A stretch of 64,000 nucleotides of DNA from NCBI RefSeq assembly GCF_040412425.1, contig NC_089782.1, positions 20,090,622-20,154,621 on the forward strand, written 5' to 3'. This DNA is from Macrobrachium rosenbergii (lineage: Eukaryota > Arthropoda > Malacostraca > Decapoda > Palaemonidae). Numbering within the stretch: position 1 is the stretch's first letter; each line of letters opens with the position of its first letter. A program made the translations under genes and the position numbers. The notes under the pieces were generated by a model that saw only the letters and a program-made list of their open reading frames with translations, was not told where the DNA came from and made no database searches. Positions 25,003 to 36,417 of the stretch are shown here, in pieces.

Positions 25003-27375
25003 CAGTAGAACTCCGGACCTTGACACTAATCTGTTCCAGAAGAAGCGTTGAGATGTGATTCAGTTGAGATACAGATGAATTTTTTCCTTAAGAAATGACT
25101 GAATATGGATTAATCCGTTCTTGACCACCAGTTATCATCTTAACCTTGCCTTTTTATACAAAAAATGACACAAATTACAATTAAATAAGTTCTGAGTTGA
25201 ATAACATACCGTATTAACCCTTTAACGCATGACCCTATTTACAAAAAGCGTCCCGTATGCGGGCGTTTGGTGAGTTAAGCGCTGAAGCGGAAAAAGTTTT
25301 TTCAAAAAATCACATGCACGCTTAGTTTTTAAGATTAACAGTTCATTTTTGGCTCATTTTTTGTCATTGCCTGAAGTTTAGTATGCAACCATCAGAAATG
25401 AAAAAATATCATTATCATATATAAATATTGGAATATATGACAGCGAAAAAAAACTTCGTATATAATTGTATACAAACGCTGTAAGCAAAACGCTTAAAGC
25501 TAATGAGTTAATTTTTTTAGTTGTATTGTACACTAAATTGCGATGATTTTGGTATATAACAAATTTTAAAACTATCAAAGCAACACAGAGAAAATATTAT
25601 CACAAAATGATGCATGAATTTGTAAGCACGGACGTAAAAAAATGTTTTTCAAAAATTCACCATAAATCGAAATATTGTGCTAGAGACTTCCCGTTTGTTG
25701 AAAAATGAAGCTAATTGATTGAATATTACTAGACTGTAAGTGTTTTAGCTTACAATTGCAGTTTTCGACCATTTCGGTCGAGTTAAAATTGACCGAAAGT
25801 CAATTTTTTCTATTTATCGTGATTTATATGGAAATATTTCAAAACTGATAAAAGGTACAACCATGAGTTATTTTTGTTGTATTGTACATGAAATTGTGCA
25901 TATTTTCATATATAAAACTTTATGTAACGACTAATTTAAAGCGGTGCAAATATTACGACAACGAGACGAAAAGAATTTCTGAGATGTTCGGCGAGTTACA
26001 GCGCAGGCGTAAGGAAAACTTTTTAAAATTCACCATAAATCGAAATATTGTGCTAGAGACTTCCAATTTATTGCAAAATGAAGTTAAACGATTGAATATT
26101 ACTAGAATGTAAGAGTTTTAGCACAATTGCGTTTTTGACCATTTCAGTCGAGTCAAAAGTTGACCGAAGGTTGAAATTTTGCAGTTATCGTGATTTATGT
26201 GAAAATATTTCAAAACTGATAAAGCTACAATCATGAGCTATTTTCTGTTGTATTATACATGAAAGTACTCATTTTCATATATAAAAGTTTATGTAACGAC
26301 TAATGTAAAATGCAACATGACGAAAGAATTTCTGAGATGTTCGGCCAAGTTACTGTGGCGAGGCGTAAGGGAAAAAATTTTTTTCAGAAATTCACCATAA
26401 ATTGAAATATTGTGCTAGAGACTTCCAGTTTGTTGCAAAATGAAGGTACATGATTGAATATTACTAGAATGTAAGAGTTTTAGCTTATAATTGCGTTTTT
26501 ACCATTTCAGTCGAGTTAAAATTGACCCGAAGCTTGAAATTTTGGCAGTTATCGTGATTTATATGAAAATATTTCAAAACTGATGAAAGCTACAACCATG
26601 GGTTGTATTTTTGCTGTATTTTACATGAAATTGTACACATTTTCATAGATAAAACTTTATGTAACAGCTAATATAGAACAGTGCAAAATTACGACAAAAT
26701 GACAAAAGAATTTATGAAATTTTCGGCTGAGTTACCCGTGCATAAGAAAAAGTTTTTCAAAAATTCACCATAAATCGAAATATTGTGCTAGAGACGTCAA
26801 TTTGTTGCAAAATGAAGGTACATGATTGAATATTAGTAGAATGTAAAATTTTAGCTTACAATTGCGTTTTCGACCATTTCGGTCGAGTCAAAGTTGACGA
26901 AGGTTGAAATTTTTTGTAGTCGGCGTGCGGGTGCGTCCACTCGGCACCCAACAGACAATTTTAGTCGACATATGATACGTTCAATAGGCGTTTAAGGGTT
27001 AAATGTGCTTTTTTATTTTAAAATGTTTGTATAAAAAACTGCCCTAAGTCCAATGCGGCTGTATTACCAATGGACGACCGCATAAGCTAGGCTAGGTAAT
27101 AAATATACTAGGTAGGCACAAAAATTTTTGTAAAAACTATAATTATTTCAGTAAATTAATAAAATATAAAAAAATAAGCCAAATTATATCTGTTATCAGT
27201 TTAAGAAAAACTGCTTGACAATACAGCAGTAGCTTGCCTTTCAGCCATTTGCCATGAGCAGATGTAAACAAACCTCAACGCTGCCCTGGTTAGACTATCA
27301 CGGTAAAACACAGACATTTACAACAGTAATATTTATGGTAAATTTCATTGTATACTGGAATGTACTATATTACCC
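25003..27375 (-). mobile_element. Tigger-type element, 3' terminal fragment (host of TTAA element A)
   Basis: Starts with TA then CAGTAGAACTCCGGACC and aligns, reverse-complemented, with the right end of the 45414-51581 Tigger copy. GGATTAATCCGTTC, GACCACCAGT, AACCTTGCCTTTTT and ACCGTATTA lie on the left side of the inserted element. TAGGCTAGGTA, AATAAGCC.AATTAT, GAGCAGATGTAAACAAACC and TTATGGTAAATTTCAT lie on the right side. It lacks the transposase part and the other terminus, ending near 27375. Confidence 0.85.
25218..26998 (+). mobile_element. TTAA-flanked element, family 1, copy A (1781 bp, about 370-bp tandem units)
   Basis: TTAA at 25214-25217 and 26999-27002 flank ends CCCTTTAACGC and GGCGTTTAAGGG, which are imperfect inverted repeats. 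Inside, the landmark CACCATAAAT(C/T)GAAATATTG recurs at 25658, 26031, 26393 and 26766 (spacing 373, 362, 373). Each unit carries TTTATGTAACGACTAAT-like, ACAACCATGAGTTAT-like and CATTTCGGTCGAGT-like segments. No transposase is encoded. The TTAA target and the C-C-C end fit piggyBac-like non-autonomous elements. Confidence 0.85.
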
Positions 27376-28571
27376 TCACAATAAGGTACACAATCCTTTA
27401 TCTGAAATCCTCGGGGCCAGATGTTTCGGTTTTTTTAATTTTTCAGATTTTGGAACTGGGGCCAAGAGCATAAACAAAATTACTGCAGCAAAGACAATTT
27501 TTTCCCTTTTTTCATTACAGTTATTTATTCATTATGGTATAGTTTATTATTATTTATATTAATACACTATTATAAGAATGTGAGATAATTAAAATCATCA
27601 ATAATAAATTAGTGGAACAATTAAGACCATATGTTCACTAACATTTTTTCAACAAAAACTTTCCATAAAATGCAAAAATATACACGATCAGAATAATTGT
27701 AATTCAACTTGTGAATTTTAACGATAAGTACAACTATAAAATATATCTCATCTTATCGATCTTGGATAGGATTGTTCTTTATTGTTACTAACGTCGTCAT
27801 CAGTTTGTGGTCATTAATTTGAGGTAGGTCCAGGAATAGGAGTCGCAAGTGATGATGCATCACTATGAGACTGTTGTGGGATTTTTCATACCACTCTATA
27901 TTTAAGTTAAAAATATTGTTAAATTCATGTTTTCATGAAGAAATAATTATATAAAACAAATTATTTTGTAATTTTTGCAAGCTTCAGTCAAATAATCACA
28001 ATCAAGGCAACGTTCTAACTTAGTGCCATACACACAGTTTTAGAATGAAATGTCTAAAAATAGAACAGAAGTCTAGGTCTCTCACTGACAACTAGCCAGC
28101 AAATCAGGTTTTAGCTGTACAGTATTCTGCCTGAGAAAGAACGTTTCACTCGCATGACGACATAAGTTTGTGTTTTAAATACAGTACAGTACGTAGTTTT
28201 AAATAGTTAAAAGATGTATTACCTGTACTACACATTTTTAAACATTATGAATACACACACTATGTGCTAATATCTATTAGTTAAAGAGATCAAATTAAGA
28301 GTGTGTGTTCATCTCTCGAGGAATGTTAATCCATTTGTTTTTAAGTGAATGACAACATTTTTGTATTCCAAAGAAATAATACCTGTACTTTACATTTTTA
28401 AAACATTATGAACACATACTGTGTGCATACCCAATGGAGAGAGATAGAGAGGGGGGGATATATATTATTTAAGACTCTAAGGCTTGGCAAATGTACAATT
28501 ATTTTATTATCTTGGGATTCTGACTGCTATCCGTACGTAATCTGTTTTAAACCTTTTTCCGCTACTTCTAG

Positions 28572-29124
28572 GTTCTCACAGTGCGATGACAGTCCAGTTC
28601 AACATTTTATGCTCCCAAGTGGAGACATAGTTTCAGGCAAATCATACGAGGAAGCAAAACAGAAGTACTTGAGGCAAAAGTATTCTCCAAAGGAATCCTC
28701 ATCAGAGTCAAAGAATACTGCAAAATTCAACTATCCATCTGTGTCTCACAGGACTTCTATGACTGCAGAGTACTCTCTCCAACTACCTCATCAGGAATCT
28801 CTCGAGTATTATCAGTTAAATGACTGGAACAGTAAGGAACAGCAAATAGTTCACTATTCACACACAAATTCCTCTGACCAATTAGGTCATTGTGTGGAAT
28901 CTGAGAGCAACTGTTTTTCTAGCAAGCTCAGCAGTTGCAACAGTGCAAACAAAGACCTGGATCAGTTTGAAGGCAGCACATCAAACCTAAAGAAGGCAGA
29001 TGATTGTTTTGGAATCCAAAATTCCAGTCTCATGAAAATCCCAGACAATTCCTTTCAAACTGCACCTGGAGGTTATAACCATAAAATGGAAAGAGATGAT
29101 AAAAATGGAATCTTTACAATCTGA
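28572..29124 (+). CDS. r-type opsin, last exon: long cytoplasmic C-terminal tail and stop
   Basis: Acceptor ACTTCTAG ends at 28571. The first G completes a Gln codon, then FSQCDDSPVQHFMLPSGD begins 183 residues to TGA at 29122-29124. The tail is hydrophilic and rich in Ser, Asn, Gln and Tyr. It has several Ser/Thr clusters that could be receptor-kinase and arrestin sites (inference) and no membrane segment. Assignment to the opsin rests on strand, order, matching phase 2, the intact frame and a poly(A) signal 53 bp after the stop. No homologue of this segment was recognised, so it carries less certainty than the TM exons. Confidence 0.72.
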
Positions 29125-29176
29125 TCTATAGCTATAAGACTATTCACATTATCATCACTTTCATCTTTTAGCTCTA

Positions 29177-29182
29177 AATAAA
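29177..29182 (+). promoter_or_regulatory. Poly(A) signal AATAAA of the opsin gene
   Basis: Canonical AATAAA 53 bp after the opsin stop codon, in an AT-rich 3' region. Confidence 0.75.
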
Positions 29183-30379
29183 CATATCATACACTTATGT
29201 ATATTACTATATTATATTATGTTAAAAGATATTTAAAAAAATACTGTACATATTCTAGGATGTATACAATGAAATGTTGTGCAAATGCAAATAAGCAATA
29301 TAAAGACAACTAACTCCATGATTATTTTATTTCACATCTGCTTCCTAGTTCTATTACTTCATTTCACTATTACATTTTGTTTTATTTATTCCTTCTTTTG
29401 TTCAGTGTTCTTCTCTTTGTGAATGCTTGATAGTTGTCACTTGTAAAAATGCAGTAACAGACTGATTGCGAAACTTATGGAAGTGGAGCTGTTCAGAAGA
29501 CACCCCCAAGCAGGACAAAGCTTAGGACACTCCACGGAGATCCAAAAAATACTTTTGTACAAAAAAAAAGGGGGCAGAGTTTCATGAGTTGTTACTGATG
29601 TCTGAAACTAATAAGTGTCTCAGCACTCTGAAGAGGGAGCATGGAATCTACTGCCCAAGCTGGTGCCTTTAATTGTGCTGGAAAGTATGTTGGTGCTATA
29701 GTTGGTGTTCCATGACATGGCAAACATCTCTAGCATGGACATATTCACTTGCCACAAAACCTTGCAGATGTCAGAATGAATAGACAACTCTATAGGAAGG
29801 CTCTTATGAGCACTGCTGAGATTACCAATAAAGACTACAAATCCTCTGAACAAACTGAGGTTAAGATAGTAGCCTTGCCCAGCCTCCATCTGAGGCATAC
29901 GAAAACATCAGGAGTTTGAGATTTTGCTGAACTAATGATACTTGTTACTAATGATACTAGTACTCTTTAAAGTAGCTTCTGTTGGTCCCATCACCAAAGA
30001 AGATTGTCAAGCAGTGTCTGTGGTTGGGATGCAGATGAATGGAGATATCATGGGGGCCTTCCAACGTGAAGGCTAAGAGGGAATAAGTGACAGAGGAACC
30101 AGCATCTCCAAGATACCAGGTGCCCTGTCAAAACTGTCAAGGCTTGGCTGTAGGTCAAGGGTGATGAGGAAACTCCCAAATTGCATTCTATACCCTGTCC
30201 CCAAAAAGCATCCAATAAAACTCCTCCTTGGAATATGTATAAAATGCAAGCTGTTACACACTCAAAATCTTAATCTAAAACCTATATATATACCCCAGAA
30301 TATCATAAATGACATGCAAAAGATATAAGATGTAAGGGTCCACACTTAAGCAATATACGATAGGTCCAAATCTACATCA

Positions 30380-31060
30380 GGCATAGAATTTGCAGCTGCA
30401 TCACCCAACAAAACATTATAAATTCCTTGCCAAACAATGACATTGTTTTCACAGCAGACTTATGTGCAACAGGATCAGCCACGAACATTACTGAAGATGT
30501 GCCACTTCAGAAATTTGTAATTTTGCTATAGAAACCTTTCGAAATTACAATCCAAAAAATACAATTTCACAACAACCAAAATTTTCACTTCACAAATTAT
30601 ATGGAAGATGGTAAGAATGTAGAAATAAGTTGGACTCCTGCCCATGTAGGCATTAAAGAAAACAAAGAAGCTCATAAAACAGCCAAAGCTGCCTGTTACA
30701 ATCAGCATCTCTAAAACTCATTATAATCAATAAATGGCAGAATATATATATGTGAAAATGATAGCAACATATTCAAAGAAATTAAGGCCAATGTTGGAAT
30801 ACATACAAGGAACTTTGACATCTTAGAAAATGTCACTCTTGTCTGACCCCAAGATATTTGATGACTATCCCACATAATGCAATCTCCATTATGTACAGAC
30901 TACAGAGTAACATTATTAACATTTAAACATACAATGTGAGAATGTCCAAAAATGCAATCTCCATTATGTACAGACTACAGAGTAACATTATTAACATTTA
31001 AACATACAATGTGAGAATGTCCAAAAATATAATAGACCTTGAATGTCAAGTTTTTTGGAA
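30380..31060 (+). mobile_element. LINE fragment encoding an RNase H domain end (degenerate)
   Basis: The plus strand reads VEISWTPAHVGIKENKEA then HKTAKAA at about 30619-30690. This matches the RNase H signature W.PGH.GI.GNE.AD..AK of jockey/CR1/I-type LINEs. Further on, PLCTDYRVTLLTFKH and then ECP fit the C-terminal C....T..H...C motif, with a stop inside. It is a dead copy, oriented like the opsin. Confidence 0.72.
30876..31026. repeat. 75-bp exact tandem duplication within the LINE remnant
   Basis: The unit starting AATGCAATCTCCATTATG repeats at 30876 and 30951 without visible mismatch, implying a recent event or an assembly artefact. Confidence 0.95.
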
Positions 31061-32340
31061 ACAAATTTTGTCAGTCTCCATATTCTACCAAGGATTTTAC
31101 AAAATTTTTAGAGGGCTGTAATTTATTAAAAAAAACCTACACCTTTTCATTAATAAAGACAAATCCATCAAGCACTGTGCGAGCTAAATAAAACAGCTCA
31201 GTGGTCTGGTTAATCTACTTAATAGTAATATCTCTGTGTTTTTGTCAATATGCATCCACAATAAGTTGCCCTGTGTGAAAGGGACAAGTGGGACTTCTCC
31301 AAAATGACTTGTAGGCTGAGGACCAAACCCTGTGTGAAGGGATCAGATGGGGCTTCTCCAAGTAAACCAATAGGCCCAAGGACTGAAACAAGTCCAGAAG
31401 AAGCTAAGGTGCTTCTTTAATTCCTCCCTAGAAAAAAAAAGGCAGTTATCCACATATGTACTTAAATGCAGACCCAGACAATAAGCCAAGGTGGCCACTG
31501 GGGCTGGAGTCCTGGTGAAGACCTGAAGGGCTGTATACAGACTGAAGCAAAGGGCTCAGAACTGGAAGATAAGGCCCTGCTATACAAAGGGAAGAAATTT
31601 CCTAGAGTGGGTGGATCGAGTTGTGAAAGCATGCATTCATCAGGTCTACTGAAGGAAGTTACAGTCAACAATACACACCAACCTTTTGTCAGAGAAACTC
31701 ATTGAGGTAGCCAAGATCTTTAATTGGTCCCCAACCACCTGAGACTTTAAAACAAGGATACACAAATTGTAGAATCTATGCTTCACTAGACTGGAGGGGA
31801 AAGAATCAAAGGTGATCAGTTAGGACAGCTGGGGAGGAATCATGTTGAACAGCTGGTAACCATTATGAAGAACCTTCAAAACTCATCTCTGTGCTAATAA
31901 GCTTCCAAGCTTTCAAAAAACTCAGAAGACAGATCCTGATCTGAACACTGGAGAGAAGACTAAAAGGGATGGTAAAGCTTAATCTTTGTTGGGAATCTCT
32001 ATCTGGAATTTGGCATGGAACTGGCGTTGGCCATTGTAATGAAAGGTTGACTCAGAACTGCACTCACTGCACTCTTCAAGATGGCAACTTATCTTCAGGG
32101 TCAGTGGAGCATCGGTTGGACATGTGCAGTGAACTTTTCTCCTTGCAAGCTCTTTCAAGCTGGTCTGACCAGATCAGTTTGCACTGAACACATTTTTACA
32201 ATTAAAATACATATTTTACAATTGTAGAATATGTGTTTTATTGCAATAACATAGTTTTACTTGAGCTTAACATCTAAATATCTAAACAATACCCTAGTGC
32301 TAAGTTTCAAGAACCAAATAATACAGATGTAACCCCTTAT

Positions 32341-32346
32341 TTTATT
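32341..32346 (-). promoter_or_regulatory. Candidate poly(A) signal for REV1
   Basis: TTTATT on the plus strand (AATAAA on minus), about 250 bp past the REV1 stop. Another lies at 32237-32242. Confidence 0.4.
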
Positions 32347-32597
32347 TATGTAAGGTACATGTGTGGGATTGTGGTTTTACATGTTATTTTAATGGCATGA
32401 ACAAAACTAAATGAATTAAATATTAAAAAAAAAAATTTACACTTAAAGATTAAATTAGTTAATTTGAACTATGTATTCCAAAACACATTTCTTTTACATA
32501 GTTATAAAGAGGTAGTACATATTATTGATTAATATCACAGACATGTTTCTATGCTAATGAATACCATATTAAAGCATGAAAAACTTAAACAGACCTT

Positions 32598-32730
32598 TCA
32601 AGATTCTTCTATCATAAGGGAGGGCACTTTCAGCTTTCCTTCATAATGATGTAACATAACACTCTGAACTCTGTCTACAACATTGTGGTATGCCAACCGC
32701 CACAGCCGATTACAGGTACGTATGACTTGC
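32598..32730 (-). CDS. REV1: REV1, last exon: end of C-terminal domain
   Basis: The first base completes an Arg codon from the previous exon. It then reads QVIRTCNRLWRLAYHNVV, continues through VQSVMLHHYEGKLKVPS and stops at TGA (32598-32600). The pattern W..A...V...VQ.V......GKLKV matches the final helix and tail of the REV1 C-terminal domain in animals. Acceptor TGTATTTCAG precedes it. The intron before it begins with GC rather than GT (see 33060-33211). Confidence 0.93.
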
Positions 32731-33059
32731 CTGAAATACAAACTCTTTAAGTAGTGTTATTCACCTCATATAAACCAGTCAAACGATTTAAATGCTATGC
32801 TGCCTTTATGATGTAGAATGGAAAACTATACAAAAGCTATAAATTGTTTTAATGGATTCAGCTGTCTACTAAATACAATGGACAGCTGCAAGTGGAGAAG
32901 GTTAAGAACTCTCAGTCATCCCTGTGTAGGATTACACAAGAGCAAATTAAACTTTAAGATATGTAATTTTATCTACTTTCAAATCATGGTACATAATTAA
33001 GTATAAGGATATGAAAATTACTTTACTAAGCTTTCTTGAAAATGTGAAAATTCACTTGC

Positions 33060-33211
33060 CTGTAAAAATACTTGATGAGAAGGTCAACTTTCTCTAGATC
33101 TCGAAAAATAACAAGGTTACTGTAGTAAGATGCTATTATATCCACATCTTCCTCTTCTGGATTAGGACAGGATGACACCCACTCACGAATGAAGTCTTTC
33201 ACCTCATTTAA
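33060..33211 (-). CDS. REV1: REV1, core of the C-terminal polymerase-docking domain
   Basis: Encodes LNEVKDFIREWVSSCPNP and then, after acidic residues, IIASYYSNLV and RDLEKVDLLIKYFYR. This is the four-helix domain by which REV1 binds REV7 of polymerase zeta and the short REV1-interacting peptides of Y-family polymerases. V..(F/L)(I/L)REW, P.EED and (K/R)DLEK.DL.IKY match known REV1. It is phase 0 at the start (acceptor TTGCAG) and phase 2 at the end. The donor is AG|GCAAGT, a GC-AG intron, supported because the next exon restores the frame and the homology exactly. Confidence 0.95.
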
Positions 33212-34079
33212 CTGCAAGAGATGCAATCAATGGGCAACATATACATATGGAATACATACATTTTTTCATTTAAAAATTCCAGTCTCAACACCTGATGGCT
33301 CTTCCTTTCTTTTACTGTTATTAAGCCTTAACCCATTATCTGGTCTTAAGTTAAAGTCCAAATACATTTATAACGGCTTCTATAACATTGTATTTTTTAA
33401 AAGATAAAATTTTATTTGTATATATTTTCTTTTGGCCTTTCTTTTATTTATATGTGATATACAAAGATACTGTACACACTTAATAATATGCTATGGAACC
33501 TTTCTTTGATTTTCTACTAAGTTCATGAAAAGCAAAAACTATTTCTAGACCAACACAGACATGCAAAACCAATACGATCAAACATAACCTATGATAAAAT
33601 GTGCCTTGATCTTGATACATTCTAATAATTTTGAGACTTCAACCATTTCAATGCATGGGAAAGAACCTAGTGACTGGCAAATAGCTGCATGTGCTTGAAT
33701 GAACTTGGAAAGCGATATTTTTCAATTTAACTGTTTGTTGTTGATATTCTTTACAAGATGATTTTTCAATATAAGGCAATGTAAAGCTTTCCTTCGTTTT
33801 CTTAGACAAATCATTGTTCTTTCCTTCGTTTTCTTAGACAAATCATTGTTCAAAGTCAAAGGGCTTCAGTATACTGCATGATAACCATAAGCAAGTTATA
33901 TTATTTCAAAATGATTTCCAGCCAAATACTAATGTAACAGCTTGATTAATCAGAGCCAAATGCTATTTAATATATGGACTGTTTGAAACAAATACATGAA
34001 TGAACAAAATACACATAATGCCAATGTTTAGGTAATTTAAATATTATATGAATGGCACTGCAGATGTTCAATGTCTCAC

Positions 34080-34352
34080 CTCTACTGCCCCACACAGCTG
34101 AGGAATTTCTTCAATTGGGTCTTGCAAATAAGTATTTTCTTGACAAGTTTTCTGATCTGACAACAGATTGTTAATGCTGCTATCAACAGCACTATCTTGA
34201 CTTGAGTTATCTTCTACATGTGTGGCACTAACAAACCCACCCATGATGACTTCCTTGGAGGATATTGAAGAGGTCTTCATCTTGGATTTTACAGGGCTTT
34301 TCTTGTTACGGTTATTTAGAGACTTAGGAGGTCTTCCCCTTCTCTTCCCACC
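34080..34352 (-). CDS. REV1: REV1, linker exon with basic AT-hook-like motif
   Basis: 91 codons, phase 0 at both ends. It opens GGKRRGRPPKSLNNRNKK, a basic stretch with an RGRPPK core, probably a nuclear-localisation or DNA-contact segment. An acidic, Ser-rich disordered linker follows, ending PQLCGAVE, which abuts the C-terminal domain as GAVE does in vertebrate REV1. Acceptor GGCTCCAG is on the high-coordinate side and donor GTGAGA on the low side. An internal ATG is not a start. Confidence 0.88.
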
Positions 34353-35044
34353 CTGGAGCCAAAAAAATTATGGAAAATCTTTTAGCTACAAAATCCTTCA
34401 GAAAAATGTAAAAACTAATCCTGATATAAATGGACTGCACTCATAAGTTTGTAAGAACACAAAAGAAGATTGAGAGATTCTAGAGTAAAGCTATATTTCC
34501 TTCTAATACACCAATTATGAAACCTAGGTGAGCACAATACAACATAAAACAAGCCATAAAATGAGTTTATATAGCAAGGGGTAAACAGACTGAATTTTCC
34601 TTAACCTCCTAGAAAGAATTAGATCATAAGTATTTTTACTTTTGCTGACACAGCACCCTAAAGGAACTATCACTACAATGTGAAAGGACCCTGCAGGTGG
34701 GTTTGATCAAGGTGCAAAGTTTCCTATACAGTTTACCCAACATAAGTATATATCACTAGTTTCCTTAGTAAACTCTGCACACAAATCCAATAACTTGTTA
34801 AAAATATAACATCCCAATAACAATCAAACATATCTTGATTGACTGTCCCAGATGGCAGCATGAAAGAAATACTTATTTACAAAATAAATCAATAAAAGAT
34901 ATTCTAGCTAAAGGTAATAACTTTTCAATTAATAATATTATTCTCTTCTAAAAATTAAATTAATAAATAAAATATAATTCGTCTCCCCCTTTTTTTCTAT
35001 ATTTATTCCTCCCCCTCTCTTTTATTCCTCCCCCTCTCTTTTTT

Positions 35045-35111
35045 CCAGCCCGAGAAGAACCCTAAAAGAGTTCAGAGGTCTGGTTAAACAAATCATTTAT
35101 AACTAACTAAC
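35045..35111 (+). mobile_element. Second copy of the (TAAC)-tailed retroposon end
   Basis: About 67 bp starting CCAGCCCGAGAAGAACCC are identical to 12603-12669, with a shorter (TAAC)n tail. A target-site duplication was not seen here. A duplicated CTCCCCCTCTCTTTT tract lies directly before it. Confidence 0.8.
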
Positions 35112-35157
35112 CAGCAGCATAGGGTATGTGATGAAGAAAATTACTTTTTTATAATAA

Positions 35158-35412
35158 AATAAAGTTTTATATATACTTACCAAGTAATTACATAGCTATA
35201 GTTTCCACTCGAACGGCAGCTTGAGATTCAAAATTTCGTGGGTAGCGCTTCAATATAGTTTGTGTAGGAGATCAGCCTGTCCCACTAACAGAATACTGGA
35301 ACAACCTAGCAAACAATTCTCATTCGTTTTATGCCTTACGTCCATCAGAGGGGAGGAGGGTGGGCTCCTATTCTGTAATTACTTGGTAAGTATATGTAAA
35401 ACTTTATTTTAT
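35158..35412. mobile_element. MITE-like element with about 40-bp inverted ends
   Basis: ATATACTTACCAAGTAATTA near 35171 is mirrored by TAATTACTTGGTAAGTATAT near 35375, and outward flanks AAAGTTTTA / TAAAACTTT extend the inverted repeat. The first 170 bp (35164-35333) are also repeated, inverted, at 42646-42816. Confidence 0.7.
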
Positions 35413-36417
35413 TAAAAAATTTAATTTTTATATACGTAACTTACCAAGTAATTACATAGCTGAATCCCACATTGACAGGAGGTGGGATACAACGACATAG
35501 TATTCTACTCCAAAAGCATTAAGTCATGTAATGAATTTGAAACAGAAAAGTTGCGAGCATTGAATACAATGCTTGTCATTCCTTATTAGTTAAGAGAGCC
35601 TGCAGTATAAAACTGCAACTGGTTGTCGCTCAACTTAACCTGTAGTGGCATGGCGGTAGAGCCAAGGGTCGCCTCTACTAAGTGGGAGCTTCGTAGTGAA
35701 GGAGTACTCCGATGGCTACCAAAGCATCGGTGGAAGTTATGCACCTAAGGAGTTATCCAATAGTTAGCAAAACTTTAACAGGTGCCCTTGCCCTGGGCAC
35801 AGTACCAATGTAAAAAATAACCAGATACAGTCACCTACAATGAAATAACACCACAACCCATCCACTGAGAGTGGTGGGTGCTCCAGGTACTTTGTACCTC
35901 CTGGCTCTTAAAAAACTCTATACCTTACTAGAAGGTGAAGAGATAGGAGAAAATCTTATAATTCAACCTGCCATACCACGCCAGTCACTATCCTGTGGTA
36001 CTGCAGAATTTACACGTTACTTAGCTAGTGCCAGTCTGGAGTTGGCGTCAGGCGAGCTGTGGAAGCTCGCAGATTGGTATAAATATCGCTGGTGCCAAGC
36101 GAGCTGGGTGCTAGGCGAACTGGGTGCCAGCTGAGCCGCTGGGAGATCACAGATGCCTTAAGCTCTAAAGTTGGCACCAGACTGTAGCTGGTGCCAGGTA
36201 AGCTGAGCACCAGGGAAGCCCGAAGCTCTGGGCGCTGGGGGCTCTATAGCTGGGGCCAGACTTGTAACTGGCGCCCGAAGAGCTGGGTGCCAGCAGAGCT
36301 AGAAGTTCAGGTTTCACTTCTTAAGACAGTGAGATGAGATGCAAAGGACGATTATACTTCCAGTTGGTCGATGCAGAATGGAAGTAATGGACATATGTGC
36401 CTGTGCGACGTGAAGGA

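Larger units (their letters stand above)
16105..28571 (+). other. Opsin intron, 12.5 kb
   Basis: From GTAAGT at 16105 to ACTTCTAG ending at 28571. It contains a 370-bp MITE (17994-18363), a 63-bp tandem duplication (19021-19146), the CAG/GCA-rich array (19790-24330) and a Tigger fragment with an inserted TTAA element (25003-27375). Stretches 16.1-17.9 and 27.5-28.5 kb show no recognisable gene. A missed small exon is possible, but phases already agree without one. Confidence 0.65.
29183..32597. other. Intergenic region between convergent opsin and REV1 3' ends
   Basis: Contains a LINE RNase H remnant (about 30380-31060) with an exact 75-bp duplication, and a weak direct repeat near 31260-31390 (CCCTGTGTGAA.GG, GGG.CTTCTCCAA). 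No other gene was recognised. The REV1 3' UTR occupies its right end. Confidence 0.65.

Noticed and set aside
27380..27480. AATCCTTTATCTGAAATCCT..GTTTCGG segment as another MITE end
   Set aside because: It resembles known TIR-type ends, but the second terminus and target duplication could not be found.
28408..28571. The 5' part of the 238-codon frame ending at 29124
   Set aside because: It precedes a polypyrimidine-AG acceptor and would not join the opsin in phase. Treated as intron that happens to be open.
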